Below are positions 43,288 to 51,125 of a stretch of 55,832 nt of DNA, one piece after another. The notes under the pieces were generated by a model. It was not told the DNA's origin, did no database searches, and saw only the letters and a list, made by a program, of their open reading frames with translations. This stretch comes from Erysipelotrichaceae bacterium (GTDB lineage Bacteria; Bacillota_I; Bacilli_A; Erysipelotrichales; Erysipelotrichaceae): positions 1 through 55,832 of the forward strand of contig JAFQZR010000028.1 in the NCBI GenBank assembly GCA_017405785.1, read 5' to 3'. The position numbers were made by a program, and so were the translations under genes. Position 1 is the first letter of the stretch. Each line of letters starts with the position of its first letter.

Positions 43288-43707
43288 CTATAACGTTTCC
43301 AGATATCTTATCAGTTCTTCCCTGTCAGTACATATCTTTCTCAAAGCCATTCTGATCATCAGATTGTCCAGACCCTGACACAGGGTACGGCTGTCCGTCT
43401 TCAATCCGACGCATGGCTTGCCGGTACTGTAGAAATAACCCAGGGCCACGCATGCTCCTTCGTCAGGAACTCTGCCATCCAGCAGAAACAGGAAGACATC
43501 AGAGTCATTCATGGCTTCCTTATCCTTTTCAAATACGTACCGTTCTTTAGGCATTCCGTCAATGAAGTCAGGCATTTCGCTGACTACCCCGCCATCTCTT
43601 TGCGGCAGGTAGGTATCGAACCCTTTTTCTCTCAGCAATGTGTCAATTTCCAGGTTGTACTGTCTTTCATAGTCACAGTACAGAGGTGCAGCAATGTAAA
43701 TCTTCAT
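43288..43707 (-). CDS. Nucleoside 2-deoxyribosyltransferase-like protein
   Basis: This 139-residue protein of the Nuc_deoxyrib_tr fold starts MKIYIAAPLYCDYER, the base-binding part, and has the active-site region LLDGRVPDEGACVALGYFY. At the position where the family usually has the catalytic Glu (before LGY), residue 88 is Ala. It may bind nucleosides without transferring deoxyribose, or use another residue. Start ATG 43707 is preferred because GGAG is nine bases upstream. It heads the unit containing the 112-residue and Nif3-like genes. Confidence 0.82.
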   Translation of the reverse strand: MKIYIAAPLYCDYERQYNLEIDTLLREKGFDTYLPQRDGGVVSEMPDFIDGMPKERYVFEKDKEAMNDSDVFLFLLDGRVPDEGACVALGYFYSTGKPCVGLKTDSRTLCQGLDNLMIRMALRKICTDREELIRYLETL

Positions 43708-43717
43708 AATCGTCATC

Positions 43718-43758
43718 TCCAGTAAAAAACTGCACTGAAAACAGGCGTTTCATGCAGT
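43718..43758 (-). terminator. Terminator of the DHFR-GalE gene
   Basis: ACTGCA (43729-43734) pairs with TGCAGT (43753-43758), and an inner TGAAA/TTTCA extends the stem. The minus strand continues TTTTTACTGG. Confidence 0.85.
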
Positions 43759-43766
43759 CTTTCTTC

Positions 43767-45248
43767 TTATTTACAGTTCAGAACAAAACGGTAACTGTCA
43801 CGGCACATGTCTTCCAGTGTTTTCTCCGTATGCCAGTTCAGTTCTCTGTTGGCCTTGGAGCTGTCGGCATAGTATTCCGGCAGATCTCCTGCTCTTCTCG
43901 AGGCAATAACATAAGGAATCTTTACATTATTGACCTTCTCATAGGTGTTAACGATGTCCAGAACACTGTAGCCTTTACCGGCTCCGATGTTATAGACATA
44001 GTAGCTGCCCTTCTTGTGCGCGATCTTTTCCAGTCCCCTGATGTGAACTTTGGCCAGATCTACTACATGGATATAATCTCTGACACCGGTGCCGTCCTTG
44101 GTATCATAGTCGTCACCGAAAACGTTCAGCTTTTCCAGTTTTCCCAATGCCACCTTATCGATATACGGCATCAGATTGGCCGGTATTCCGTTAGGGTTTT
44201 CACCCAACAGGCCGCTCTCATGAGCCCCGATAGGATTGAAATATCTCAATATGCAGGCATTGAATGTATTGTCGGCATGGCACAGATCCTTCAGTATCTG
44301 TTCAACAAACAGCTTTGAGGTTCCGTAAGGATTGGTTGTACCGCCGATAGGCATGTCTTCTCTGTACGGTATCGGATTGTTTTCCCCGTATACCGTAGCA
44401 CTGCTGGAAAAGACGATGGATCTGACATCCTTTTCCTTCATGACGCTTAACAGAGTCAGAACACTGCTGACATTGTTGGTATAGTATTCAACCGGTTTTC
44501 TGACGCTGTCACCGACAGCCTTATATGCCGCAAAATCAATGACCGCTTCGATCTGGTTTTCATCAAAGATCCTTTCCAGCAGTTCTCTGTCCAGCATGTT
44601 GCCTTCATAGAACTTTACTTTCTTACCGGTGATCCGGGTGATCTTATCGAGTACATCAGGTTGGGAATTGCTGAAATTGTCCAGGCCGACAACATCGTAG
44701 CCCTCATTTAACAGTTCCACGGTCGTATGTGAACCGATATAGCCGCAGCAGCCGGTCACAAAGATCCGCTTGTCGCTTCTTTTACGGCTCATTTCACGGT
44801 AGATGAAATCTTCGTATTCAACTTCCTTATCGATCTGCCAGTCACTCATTTCAAACACGCTGAAATAAGCGTCTACTTCATATTCCCCTTTTACGAAGGA
44901 AATCAGAGCCTTCTGGCAGTAAGGATAAGCCTGGCGGTAAATGGATGCCCCGCCGCAGACTATGACTTCATCATCGCTGAATTCCTTTTCTTCCAGAAAC
45001 TTCTTCAGATCATACGTAACTTCGGCATCAGGATCGTCAACCCTGTATTCAGGGTCGATTGAACATACTATCGTATGTCTGTCCTTGAGCTTGCGCGGCA
45101 GACCTTCATAAGTAGTCTGTCCCATCAGGATGTTCTTACCAATGGTATTGTTTTTAAAGAGCTTCAGTTCTTCCTTTAAATGCCAGGGCAGCCGGCCCTT
45201 GTAGCCGATTCCCTTATTTTCCTGCATGGCTATTGATATTGTCAGCAT
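43767..45248 (-). CDS. galE: Dihydrofolate reductase - UDP-glucose 4-epimerase fusion
   Basis: One 493-residue frame joins two enzymes. Residues 1-152 are a dihydrofolate reductase: GIGYKGRLPWHLKEELKLFK with the active-site acid as Glu, ILMGQTTYEG, and VIVCGGASIYRQAYPYC. Residues 160-493 are GalE: FVTGCCGYIGSH (162-173), SSSATVYG (about 281-288), the catalytic pair Y308 and K312 in NPYGTSK, and YYADSSKANRELNW at the end. Between them lies only MSRKRSD, with no stop, no shift and no ribosome site before the internal ATG at 44792. RBS AGAGGTATTAATT precedes the start. The gene is followed by a terminator. The two activities belong to unrelated pathways (folate and galactose). Confidence 0.9.
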   Translation of the reverse strand: MLTISIAMQENKGIGYKGRLPWHLKEELKLFKNNTIGKNILMGQTTYEGLPRKLKDRHTIVCSIDPEYRVDDPDAEVTYDLKKFLEEKEFSDDEVIVCGGASIYRQAYPYCQKALISFVKGEYEVDAYFSVFEMSDWQIDKEVEYEDFIYREMSRKRSDKRIFVTGCCGYIGSHTTVELLNEGYDVVGLDNFSNSQPDVLDKITRITGKKVKFYEGNMLDRELLERIFDENQIEAVIDFAAYKAVGDSVRKPVEYYTNNVSSVLTLLSVMKEKDVRSIVFSSSATVYGENNPIPYREDMPIGGTTNPYGTSKLFVEQILKDLCHADNTFNACILRYFNPIGAHESGLLGENPNGIPANLMPYIDKVALGKLEKLNVFGDDYDTKDGTGVRDYIHVVDLAKVHIRGLEKIAHKKGSYYVYNIGAGKGYSVLDIVNTYEKVNNVKIPYVIASRRAGDLPEYYADSSKANRELNWHTEKTLEDMCRDSYRFVLNCK

Positions 45249-45278
45249 AATTAATACCTCTTACTCTTCAAGTATACT

Positions 45279-46085
45279 TTATAATTTCCGGTTTTGCAGA
45301 ACGTATTTCCATATTGCTTCCGCAAATCCGTCTTCTTCAACACTTCCCACCACAGCATCAGCATGCTGTTTCAGGGTTTCGGTACCGTTGCCCATGGCTA
45401 CAGCCCATCCGACAGCGTCCAGCATCGATGCATCGTTGTCACCGTCACCAACTGCCATAACTTCATCCAGAGACAATCCGTACAGTTCAGCCAGTTTTCT
45501 GACAGCCTGTCCTTTTGTGGCGTTCAGGTTATTGATCTCAATGTTGTCTGGCAAGGCACAGCTTATCGCCAGATCCTTGTCTTTGTTAAGGACCTCAAGT
45601 ATTCGCGGCTTCCATTCCAGGCTCTTTCGGAAGAAGAATTCAGCCTTGACCAGCGGTTCTCCCAGATTTTCCAGTACTTCATAGATGTCATCAACGAAGA
45701 TCGTCGGAATGCTTTCGGGAGCTTTCTTATCCGGATTGTCATCTATGAAACGGGTGAAAGTTGATATCTTATGATAGATCGTTTCATCACTGAACATGCG
45801 GAAATAGTGTTCCACCTTTTCCGCATCTACCATATTACTGTTAGCGATCTCTCCCGTTACCGGGTCAGCAATATAAGCACCGTTACAGTAAATAACATAT
45901 CTGGTATTGATGGCTTTCCGCAGGTGCTCAGGAAACATGAAAATACTGCGCCCTGAACAAGGTGAAGTTATGATTCCTGCTTTCTTACAGGCTTCCAGAG
46001 CCTGCAGTGTCTTTTCGCTGCATTGTCCCTTTCCAATCGGAAATACGGTACCGTCAACGTCAAACACTACCATCTTAATCGTCAT
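45279..46085 (-). CDS. Cof-type HAD family phosphatase
   Basis: This 268-residue HAD-IIB (Cof) hydrolase acts on sugar phosphates or similar small substrates. Motif I is VVFDVDGTVFP with the nucleophile Asp, and motif II is the Ser in SPCSGRS. The C-terminal GVGDGDND-type motif reads VMAVGDGDNDASMLDAVGWAVAMGNG. The length is usual. RBS AAGGAATGACATC. It is in line with the DHFR-GalE gene, 30 bases upstream of it, so it may be cotranscribed. The substrate is unknown. Confidence 0.9.
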   Translation of the reverse strand: MTIKMVVFDVDGTVFPIGKGQCSEKTLQALEACKKAGIITSPCSGRSIFMFPEHLRKAINTRYVIYCNGAYIADPVTGEIANSNMVDAEKVEHYFRMFSDETIYHKISTFTRFIDDNPDKKAPESIPTIFVDDIYEVLENLGEPLVKAEFFFRKSLEWKPRILEVLNKDKDLAISCALPDNIEINNLNATKGQAVRKLAELYGLSLDEVMAVGDGDNDASMLDAVGWAVAMGNGTETLKQHADAVVGSVEEDGFAEAIWKYVLQNRKL

Positions 46086-46097
46086 GATGTCATTCCT

Positions 46098-46136
46098 TCC
46101 TTAAAAAATCCTCCGGCCGCCCGCTGAAGGATTTTC
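46098..46136 (-). terminator. Terminator of the nagB operon
   Basis: AAAATCCT (46106-46113) pairs with AGGATTTT (46129-46136) around a GC-rich interior. The minus strand continues TTTAAGGAAGG. Confidence 0.8.
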
Positions 46137-46142
46137 CGTCTT

Positions 46143-46808
46143 TTACAGTTCTTTCTTACCGATTATCTCGCCGCTGTTCTTCCAGATGCTGTTTTCCGGA
46201 ACAACGCCTCTGACACAGCTGGTCGGATAAACGTTGCTGTCACGTCCAATAACGGTTCCCGGATTGAGAACGCTGTTACAGCCGACTTCAACATGGTCAC
46301 CGATCATGGCTCCGAACTTCTTCAGTCCGGTTTCGATATTCTCTGTACCGTTATGTACAACGACCAGTTTCTTGTCGCTCTTGACATTGGATGTGATGGA
46401 ACCGGCACCCATGTGGGAATAATAACCCAGAATGGAATCGCCGACGTAGTTATAATGCGGAGTCTGAACATGGTCAAACAGGATGACGTTCTTCAGTTCA
46501 ACACTGTTGCCGACCACACAGTCTGCACCAACCAGTGCACTGCCTCTGATGAAGGCACAGTGTCTTACTTCCGTTTTAGGTCCGATGATGCATGGAGCAC
46601 CCAGGTAGGCGGTTGGGAAAACCTTGGCAGTCTTATGAACCCAGACATTCTCACTGACTTCATCATATTCTTCCTTATCCAGGTTCTTACCCAGTTCAAT
46701 AATCAGTTCCTTAATTCCCTTAAGAGCTTCCCATGGATAGGTAAAACCTTCCAGGTATTCCTTGGCCATGGTATGGTCTAAATCATATAAATCCTTGATT
46801 GTGTACAT
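46143..46808 (-). CDS. Left-handed beta-helix acyltransferase/nucleotidyltransferase-like protein
   Basis: This 221-residue protein has a helical N-terminus (1-50) and a left-handed beta-helix of hexapeptide repeats (about 55-205: VWVHKTAKVFPTAYLGAPCIIGPKTEVRHCAFI and so on). It resembles the C-terminal half of GlmU-like or UDP-GlcNAc pyrophosphorylase-like proteins but has no nucleotidyltransferase domain. The loop HYNYVGDSILG and SNVKSDKK are typical of this LbH subgroup. It lies 14 bases after nagB, which fits a role in amino sugar metabolism. The reaction is not known. Confidence 0.83.
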   Translation of the reverse strand: MYTIKDLYDLDHTMAKEYLEGFTYPWEALKGIKELIIELGKNLDKEEYDEVSENVWVHKTAKVFPTAYLGAPCIIGPKTEVRHCAFIRGSALVGADCVVGNSVELKNVILFDHVQTPHYNYVGDSILGYYSHMGAGSITSNVKSDKKLVVVHNGTENIETGLKKFGAMIGDHVEVGCNSVLNPGTVIGRDSNVYPTSCVRGVVPENSIWKNSGEIIGKKEL

Positions 46809-46822
46809 ACAGACAGATTCCT

Positions 46823-47563
46823 TTACTGTGGCTTGGCAAATGTCAGCTTGGAAGCTGCAGCCTTATCCATTATTACGGTAACATCGTTGTGTCCCTGTAA
46901 TACACTTGCCGGGCAGTCAGTTGTCATAGGTCCTTCAATCATGTCCTTGATAGCCTTGGCTTTGTTTTCGCCGGTAGCGATCATTAAGATCTTCTTTGAT
47001 CTCATGATTGATGCCAGACCCATAGTTACCGCACTGGTCGGTACCTGATTGATGTCACCGTCAAAGAATCTGGCGTTATCCTGTCTGGTCTGTTCCGTCA
47101 ATGGCATTTCATGAGTCTCACTGTTAAATGGACAGCCAGGTTCATTGAAGGCGATGTGACCGTCTGAACCGATGCCTAATACCTGAATGTCAACTGTATG
47201 TTTCTTCAGTTCCTTTTCATAGTTCTTGCAGTTTTTCTTGATGTCTCCGTTGCCCAGAGGAACATGGACATTTTCATCAGGAATGTCAATGTAATTGAAC
47301 AGATTCTCATGCATGAATGTCCAATAGGATTCCTTGTGGTCTCTTGGCAATCCGCAGTATTCATCCAGGTTGAAAGTCAGGATGTTGGCATAGCTTGTGC
47401 CGTTTTCCTGATGGTCTTTGATCATTTCCTTATATAAACCAACAGGTGAAGAACCTGTTGCCAGTCCCAGAACCGGATCACCGGTATCAAGAACCTTTTT
47501 CATTACCTTAAAGGCTTCTTTTGATACTTCATCATAGTTATCTCTGATTATAATTTTAAACAT
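46823..47563 (-). CDS. nagB: Glucosamine-6-phosphate deaminase
   Basis: This 246-residue enzyme converts glucosamine-6-phosphate to fructose-6-phosphate and ammonia. Seen motifs are LGLATGSSPVGLYKEM (phosphate loop), TFNLDEYCGL with the general base Asp, GIGSDGHIAFNEPG, and TMGLASIMRSKKI. A longer frame from 47626 exists, but ATG 47563 has the strong AAAGGAGATATC site and matches the family start. The upstream DNA holds a divergent promoter region. It is followed by the beta-helix gene. Confidence 0.96.
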   Translation of the reverse strand: MFKIIIRDNYDEVSKEAFKVMKKVLDTGDPVLGLATGSSPVGLYKEMIKDHQENGTSYANILTFNLDEYCGLPRDHKESYWTFMHENLFNYIDIPDENVHVPLGNGDIKKNCKNYEKELKKHTVDIQVLGIGSDGHIAFNEPGCPFNSETHEMPLTEQTRQDNARFFDGDINQVPTSAVTMGLASIMRSKKILMIATGENKAKAIKDMIEGPMTTDCPASVLQGHNDVTVIMDKAAASKLTFAKPQ

Positions 47564-47651
47564 AATGATATCTCCTTTAATCAAGTTTAATGTACCACAA
47601 TATCCTTCTTTTTTCCATACAACCAACCCGCTTCAACAACAGTCACATTAA

Positions 47652-47689
47652 TTACTAACTATTCACAAATAGCATATAATTATTGTGAA
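47652..47689 (+). promoter_or_regulatory. Promoter and inverted repeat of the 2-hydroxyacid dehydrogenase gene
   Basis: TTACTA (47652-47657), 17 bases and TATAAT (47675-47680) form a promoter. A 7-bp perfect inverted repeat TTCACAA (47662-47668) / TTGTGAA (47683-47689) brackets the -10 box with its centres 21 bases apart, two helical turns. A regulator bound there would block the promoter. It lies in the divergent region shared with nagB. Confidence 0.55.
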
Positions 47690-47704
47690 AGAGAGGACGT
47701 TAAC

Positions 47705-48658
47705 ATGAAAGAAAACATCCTTGTTGTGACTACCGGATTTACTGATCGGCAGATAGAAAAACTAAGAGAATTCTGTCAGGAAAATGACTGTGTTTTCAAC
47801 CTGGCAACCAGTTATGCTGAAGCAGAGCCGTTCCTTCCGGAAGCGACTATCATCTACGGTGGAAGTGCGAAGGTCATCGCCAATGCCCCCAAGCTTAAAT
47901 GGTTCCATTCCGGAAGTGCCGGTGTCAACACCTACATTCCTGTGCTGAAAGAAGAAACCATACTGACCAATTCCTCAGGGGCATATGGTCTGTCAATTGC
48001 CGAACACCTGATCATGGTAACCCTGATGCTATTAAGAAAGATGCCGGTATATCAGGAAATCATACGGAACAGAAGCTGGAAATACAAATTCCAGCTAGAC
48101 AGCCTTTACGGTCAGCGAATTACCGTATTGGGAACCGGTGACATCGGCGGCAACTTTGCCCGCCGAGCCAAGGCCTTTCTGCCTTACTCTCTGTTCGGTG
48201 TTAACCGCAGCGGCCGACAGGCGGAACCGTTTGACAAGTGCTATCCGGTCAGCCAGCTGGATGAGATATTGCCGGAAACAAGCCTGCTGGTATGCTGTAT
48301 ACCGGAGACACCGGAAACCATCAGCCTGATCAACAGAGAAAGAATCGCCCTGTTACCTGACGGGGCCAGAATCGTCAATGTCGGAAGAGGCAGTCTCATT
48401 GATGAAGACGCTCTTATTGAGGCTCTCAATTCAGGAAAGCTTGCCGGAGCTGCCTTAGACGTTTTCCGTAAGGAACCGCTGCCGCAGGATTCACCGTTAT
48501 ATGACACCCCTAATCTGATCATGACTCCGCACTGTTCCGGTAACATGACTGTTGATTATACTATAGAAACTAATTTCAACATCTTTTATACTAATCTTAA
48601 GCATTATTTCAGTGATGAACCGCTGGAACATGTAGTCAATAAAAAACTGGGATATTAA
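47705..48658 (+). CDS. NAD-dependent D-2-hydroxyacid dehydrogenase
   Basis: This 317-residue member of the D-isomer 2-hydroxyacid dehydrogenase family has the NAD fingerprint VLGTGDIGG at 141-149. Catalytic residues are R228 (VNVGRGSLID), E257 and H276 (MTPHCSGN). The R-E-H triad is complete. The enzyme reduces a 2-oxoacid to a D-hydroxyacid or the reverse; the exact acid cannot be read. RBS GAGAGGA. The CPBP gene follows after 14 bases. Confidence 0.93.
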   Translation: MKENILVVTTGFTDRQIEKLREFCQENDCVFNLATSYAEAEPFLPEATIIYGGSAKVIANAPKLKWFHSGSAGVNTYIPVLKEETILTNSSGAYGLSIAEHLIMVTLMLLRKMPVYQEIIRNRSWKYKFQLDSLYGQRITVLGTGDIGGNFARRAKAFLPYSLFGVNRSGRQAEPFDKCYPVSQLDEILPETSLLVCCIPETPETISLINRERIALLPDGARIVNVGRGSLIDEDALIEALNSGKLAGAALDVFRKEPLPQDSPLYDTPNLIMTPHCSGNMTVDYTIETNFNIFYTNLKHYFSDEPLEHVVNKKLGY

Positions 48659-48672
48659 GAGAGGATAATACT

Positions 48673-49632
48673 ATGAAGGAACTGTATCAGAAACTGGCGA
48701 ATAAATTTCTCCGCAACTCACGCAAGTTCATTGACTTTTTCCCTGTTGCCATAATCATTGCGATGTTGGTCACCTATGCCGGAGCTCTGATAGGCTATAT
48801 TATTTCCATACTGCCGGGAATCAATACTTTATTTGCCTCATTGGTTTACAGTGACGCCATGCTTGAATTCCTGGAAAACTATTTCATGTTCATCGGAATA
48901 TGGATAGTTGTTCTGGCCATTGTCTTTTTATGCAAACCGGATAATCCAATGCTGAAAGCCATCAAATATAACAAAAAAGGCAATAACATCAAAGGTTATC
49001 TGGTGGGAACTCTATTAGGTTTCGCAACAAACGGCTTTGCGATTCTGATGTCTGTTATTCTGGGAGATATCAAACTGTCTTTCTACGGTATCGACATTGT
49101 TGTATTACTGGTATTCGCCGTTTCTGTTTTCATTCAGTCAGGTGCTGAAGAACTTGTTGACCGTTTCTTCCTTTATCAGAAACTGCGCCGCAGATACAAA
49201 TTCCCTTGGTTTGCGATTCTGTTAAACGCCCTGGTATTTGCCTACATGCATAAAGACAACCCGGGATTTACCCTTACAGCCGCAACTCAGATCTTCCTGG
49301 TTGGCTTTATTTTCTCCCTGATGGTCTACTACTATAACAACCTCTGGGGTGCCATGGCCTTCCATGCAGCTTGGAACTTCTCACAGAGCATCGTCTTCGG
49401 CCTGCCTAACAGCGGTATCGTTTCCGAATATTCAGTGTTCACACTGGAAGCTGCCTCTGCCCGCAATGGTTTCTTCTACAATGTAAACTTTGGTGTAGAG
49501 GGAAGCATCGGAGCCTGTCTGATTCTGGCAGTAGTCGCTATAGCGATCATCTGGATCAACAGAGGACGTCCTGAATGCAATGATGTCTGGGCTGAACTGG
49601 ATGTTCCAAAGAATCCGGAACAGGAAGCATAA
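48673..49632 (+). CDS. CPBP (CAAX-like) intramembrane metalloprotease
   Basis: This 319-residue membrane protein has about eight hydrophobic segments. The three CPBP motifs are present: GAEELVDR (E159, E160, R164), FAYMHKD (H193) and FHAAWNFSQ (H231, N235). The active site is therefore complete. Bacterial CPBP enzymes process membrane peptides or protect against self-produced bacteriocins; no bacteriocin gene is seen here. It is in one unit with the dehydrogenase gene. RBS GAGAGGATAATACT. Confidence 0.9.
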   Translation: MKELYQKLANKFLRNSRKFIDFFPVAIIIAMLVTYAGALIGYIISILPGINTLFASLVYSDAMLEFLENYFMFIGIWIVVLAIVFLCKPDNPMLKAIKYNKKGNNIKGYLVGTLLGFATNGFAILMSVILGDIKLSFYGIDIVVLLVFAVSVFIQSGAEELVDRFFLYQKLRRRYKFPWFAILLNALVFAYMHKDNPGFTLTAATQIFLVGFIFSLMVYYYNNLWGAMAFHAAWNFSQSIVFGLPNSGIVSEYSVFTLEAASARNGFFYNVNFGVEGSIGACLILAVVAIAIIWINRGRPECNDVWAELDVPKNPEQEA

Positions 49633-49657
49633 TATTTATTATTGAATTGTTTATAGA

Positions 49658-49682
49658 AAAAAAGAGGTCAAGCCTCTTTTTT
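49658..49682. terminator. Bidirectional terminator
   Basis: AAAAAAGAGG (49658-49667) pairs with CCTCTTTTTT (49673-49682) over a five-base loop. It serves the plus-strand CPBP gene and the converging MscS remnant, whose stop codon lies in the loop. Confidence 0.85.
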
Positions 49683-50129
49683 CTGTGATCCTAATCTGAA
49701 CCCGTATTTTTCAAAGAGTTCCATCAGTTCCTTATTTACTACCGTCCTGACTTCGAATTTGTAAGCTTCCAGGCACTCCGTTCTGATGGAGAGCTTCATG
49801 CCGCTGTCGCTTATTTCATCAATACCGCCGTTGGTCGGTCCGCTTAAGATGTATGGGCACTTATCCTTAACCTTAGGCAGTTCTTCATCCAGCATCTTCT
49901 CAATGGCATTGATATCCTGTCCAAACGGAATCTTGATGACGATGTCACAGTAAGAATTTTTCTTGGTCTTATTGACGATCTTGTTCATGTCGCGGTTATT
50001 GATGGACTTGACGTCCTGAACAGTGTTCATGATCTTGGTTGATCTGATGCCGATCTCCACTATAAAGTTTACATCTAAATAATAGTTGGAATACTCTGTA
50101 ATATTAACGAAATACCATTCAACATACAA
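49668..50129 (-). pseudogene. MscS-family mechanosensitive channel, N-terminally truncated
   Basis: The 153 residues match only the soluble C-terminal part of an MscS-type channel. The beta domain tail is IVEIGIRSTKI ... SINNRDMNKIVNKTKK, and the alpha/beta domain is DIVIKIPFGQDINAIEKML ... EVRTVVNKELMELFEKYGF. The membrane helices and the front of the beta domain, normally 130-170 residues, are missing, and only 28 bases separate the frame from the next gene. The first 17 residues look unrelated to the family. The frame opens with TTG at 50129. It is probably a remnant of a deletion, though a soluble product is possible. Confidence 0.75.
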
Positions 50130-50153
50130 GAAATCCCCCAGACTGGAGGATTT
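50120..50153 (-). terminator. Hairpin after the acyltransferase gene
   Basis: AAATCC (50131-50136) pairs with GGATTT (50148-50153), with CCA/TGG inside. The T-run on the minus strand is weak (CTTGTATG), so termination may be partial. Confidence 0.45.
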
Positions 50154-50157
50154 TTAC

Positions 50158-51009
50158 TTATTCATTCTCGATTGGCCGGCTTATTGGGTCGTTCAGGATC
50201 TGAGGATGCTGAAGGATATACTCGATCATACCGACTGATTTGGCAAAATAGAAGCCGTCAGCGATTCTTTCATCCAGAGTTACACCGAATTCGCACATCT
50301 TTCTGACTTCTTGGCTGCCGTCCTTATTGACGACCAGTTCATCTTTGATCTCACCTATGCTTGTAAGAGATGAACAGCTGCCGAAATCGGCCAGGTTGTG
50401 GTAGATGGCTCCGCATCTGATGGAACCCAGATTGGATATTATCATACTGGAGAAATAGATATTGTTGTCAGTAAGAGAAGCCGGTAACATGCCCCATTTT
50501 CCCAGAAGTTTGATTACTGCGAAAATAGGCACTCTGATAATGTTAGGGAGCTTTCCCAAAACATCAACTGCTGAATTGGCTCCGGCCTTATCAGCTTTCT
50601 TGGAACGCAGATTACTGACCTTTTCCGCGATCTTTGCGGCAATGGAATCCATGTTGTCATTATCCTCAACCGTAATTACCAGCATCAGTTCTTCAGATTT
50701 GTCATCCAGGCTCATCTTGGCAACAAAGGACAGTAAAATGTCATTATGCTCATACAGGTGTCTGTTGGAAATGAATCTGTTCAGTTTCGGTCTGTGATAT
50801 ATGACCTTGGCAATGGCTGCCATGAAGGCGTGGAAATATGTATACTGTTTACCTTCCTTCTTGCATTGTTCCATGTATTTAACCAGTTCAGTAACATCTG
50901 CTTTCTTGTCGATGTAAACTTCATTTTCCTTTCTGGTCGGTTTCAGGTCAACGGCGCACTGCATTAACGGCGGTAAATCTACTCTTCTGGCATCTCTTCT
51001 GTCTCTCAT
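50158..51009 (-). CDS. E2/chloramphenicol acetyltransferase-fold acyltransferase-like protein
   Basis: This 283-residue protein has the fold of the 2-oxoacid dehydrogenase E2 catalytic domain and of CAT, without any lipoyl domain. Similar stretches are YTYFHAFMAAIAKVI, RHLYEHNDILLSFV, SSMIISNLGSI and the terminal CEFGVTLDERIADGFYFA. In true E2 enzymes the last motif is HxxxDG; here the His position is Glu (DERIADG), so normal catalysis is doubtful. ATG 51009 is chosen because AAAGGAGA stands seven bases upstream. The promoter at 51044-51071 drives it alone. No E1 or E3 genes are near. Confidence 0.85.
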   Translation of the reverse strand: MRDRRDARRVDLPPLMQCAVDLKPTRKENEVYIDKKADVTELVKYMEQCKKEGKQYTYFHAFMAAIAKVIYHRPKLNRFISNRHLYEHNDILLSFVAKMSLDDKSEELMLVITVEDNDNMDSIAAKIAEKVSNLRSKKADKAGANSAVDVLGKLPNIIRVPIFAVIKLLGKWGMLPASLTDNNIYFSSMIISNLGSIRCGAIYHNLADFGSCSSLTSIGEIKDELVVNKDGSQEVRKMCEFGVTLDERIADGFYFAKSVGMIEYILQHPQILNDPISRPIENE

Positions 51010-51043
51010 ACCCATTCTCCTTTCCTGAGGAATAATATGCCTT

Positions 51044-51071
51044 ATTCTATCACAATACAAATGATTTACAA
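51044..51071 (-). promoter_or_regulatory. Promoter of the E2/CAT-fold gene
   Basis: The minus strand reads TTGTAA (51066-51071), 16 bases, TAGAAT (51044-51049). Confidence 0.5.
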
Positions 51072-51085
51072 AAACTGTTGCTTAA

Positions 51086-51117
51086 GGGCAGAAAAAAGGC
51101 ATGAATGATCATGCCTT
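51086..51117 (-). terminator. Terminator of the PTS-GH1 operon
   Basis: AAGGCATGA pairs with TCATGCCTT (51096-51117) over a four-base loop. The minus strand continues TTTTCTGCCC. Confidence 0.85.
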
Positions 51118-51125
51118 AATTTTCT

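Noticed and set aside
44770-44800. Two separate genes for DHFR and GalE
   Set aside because: No stop codon, frameshift or ribosome site lies between the halves, and the only internal ATG (44792) has no Shine-Dalgarno sequence. The fusion reading is simpler, although an assembly error remains possible.
47662-47689. Rex (NADH-sensing) operator at the dehydrogenase promoter
   Set aside because: Rex sites read TTGTGAA first and TTCACAA second with a short spacer. Here the order is reversed and the spacer is 14 bases.
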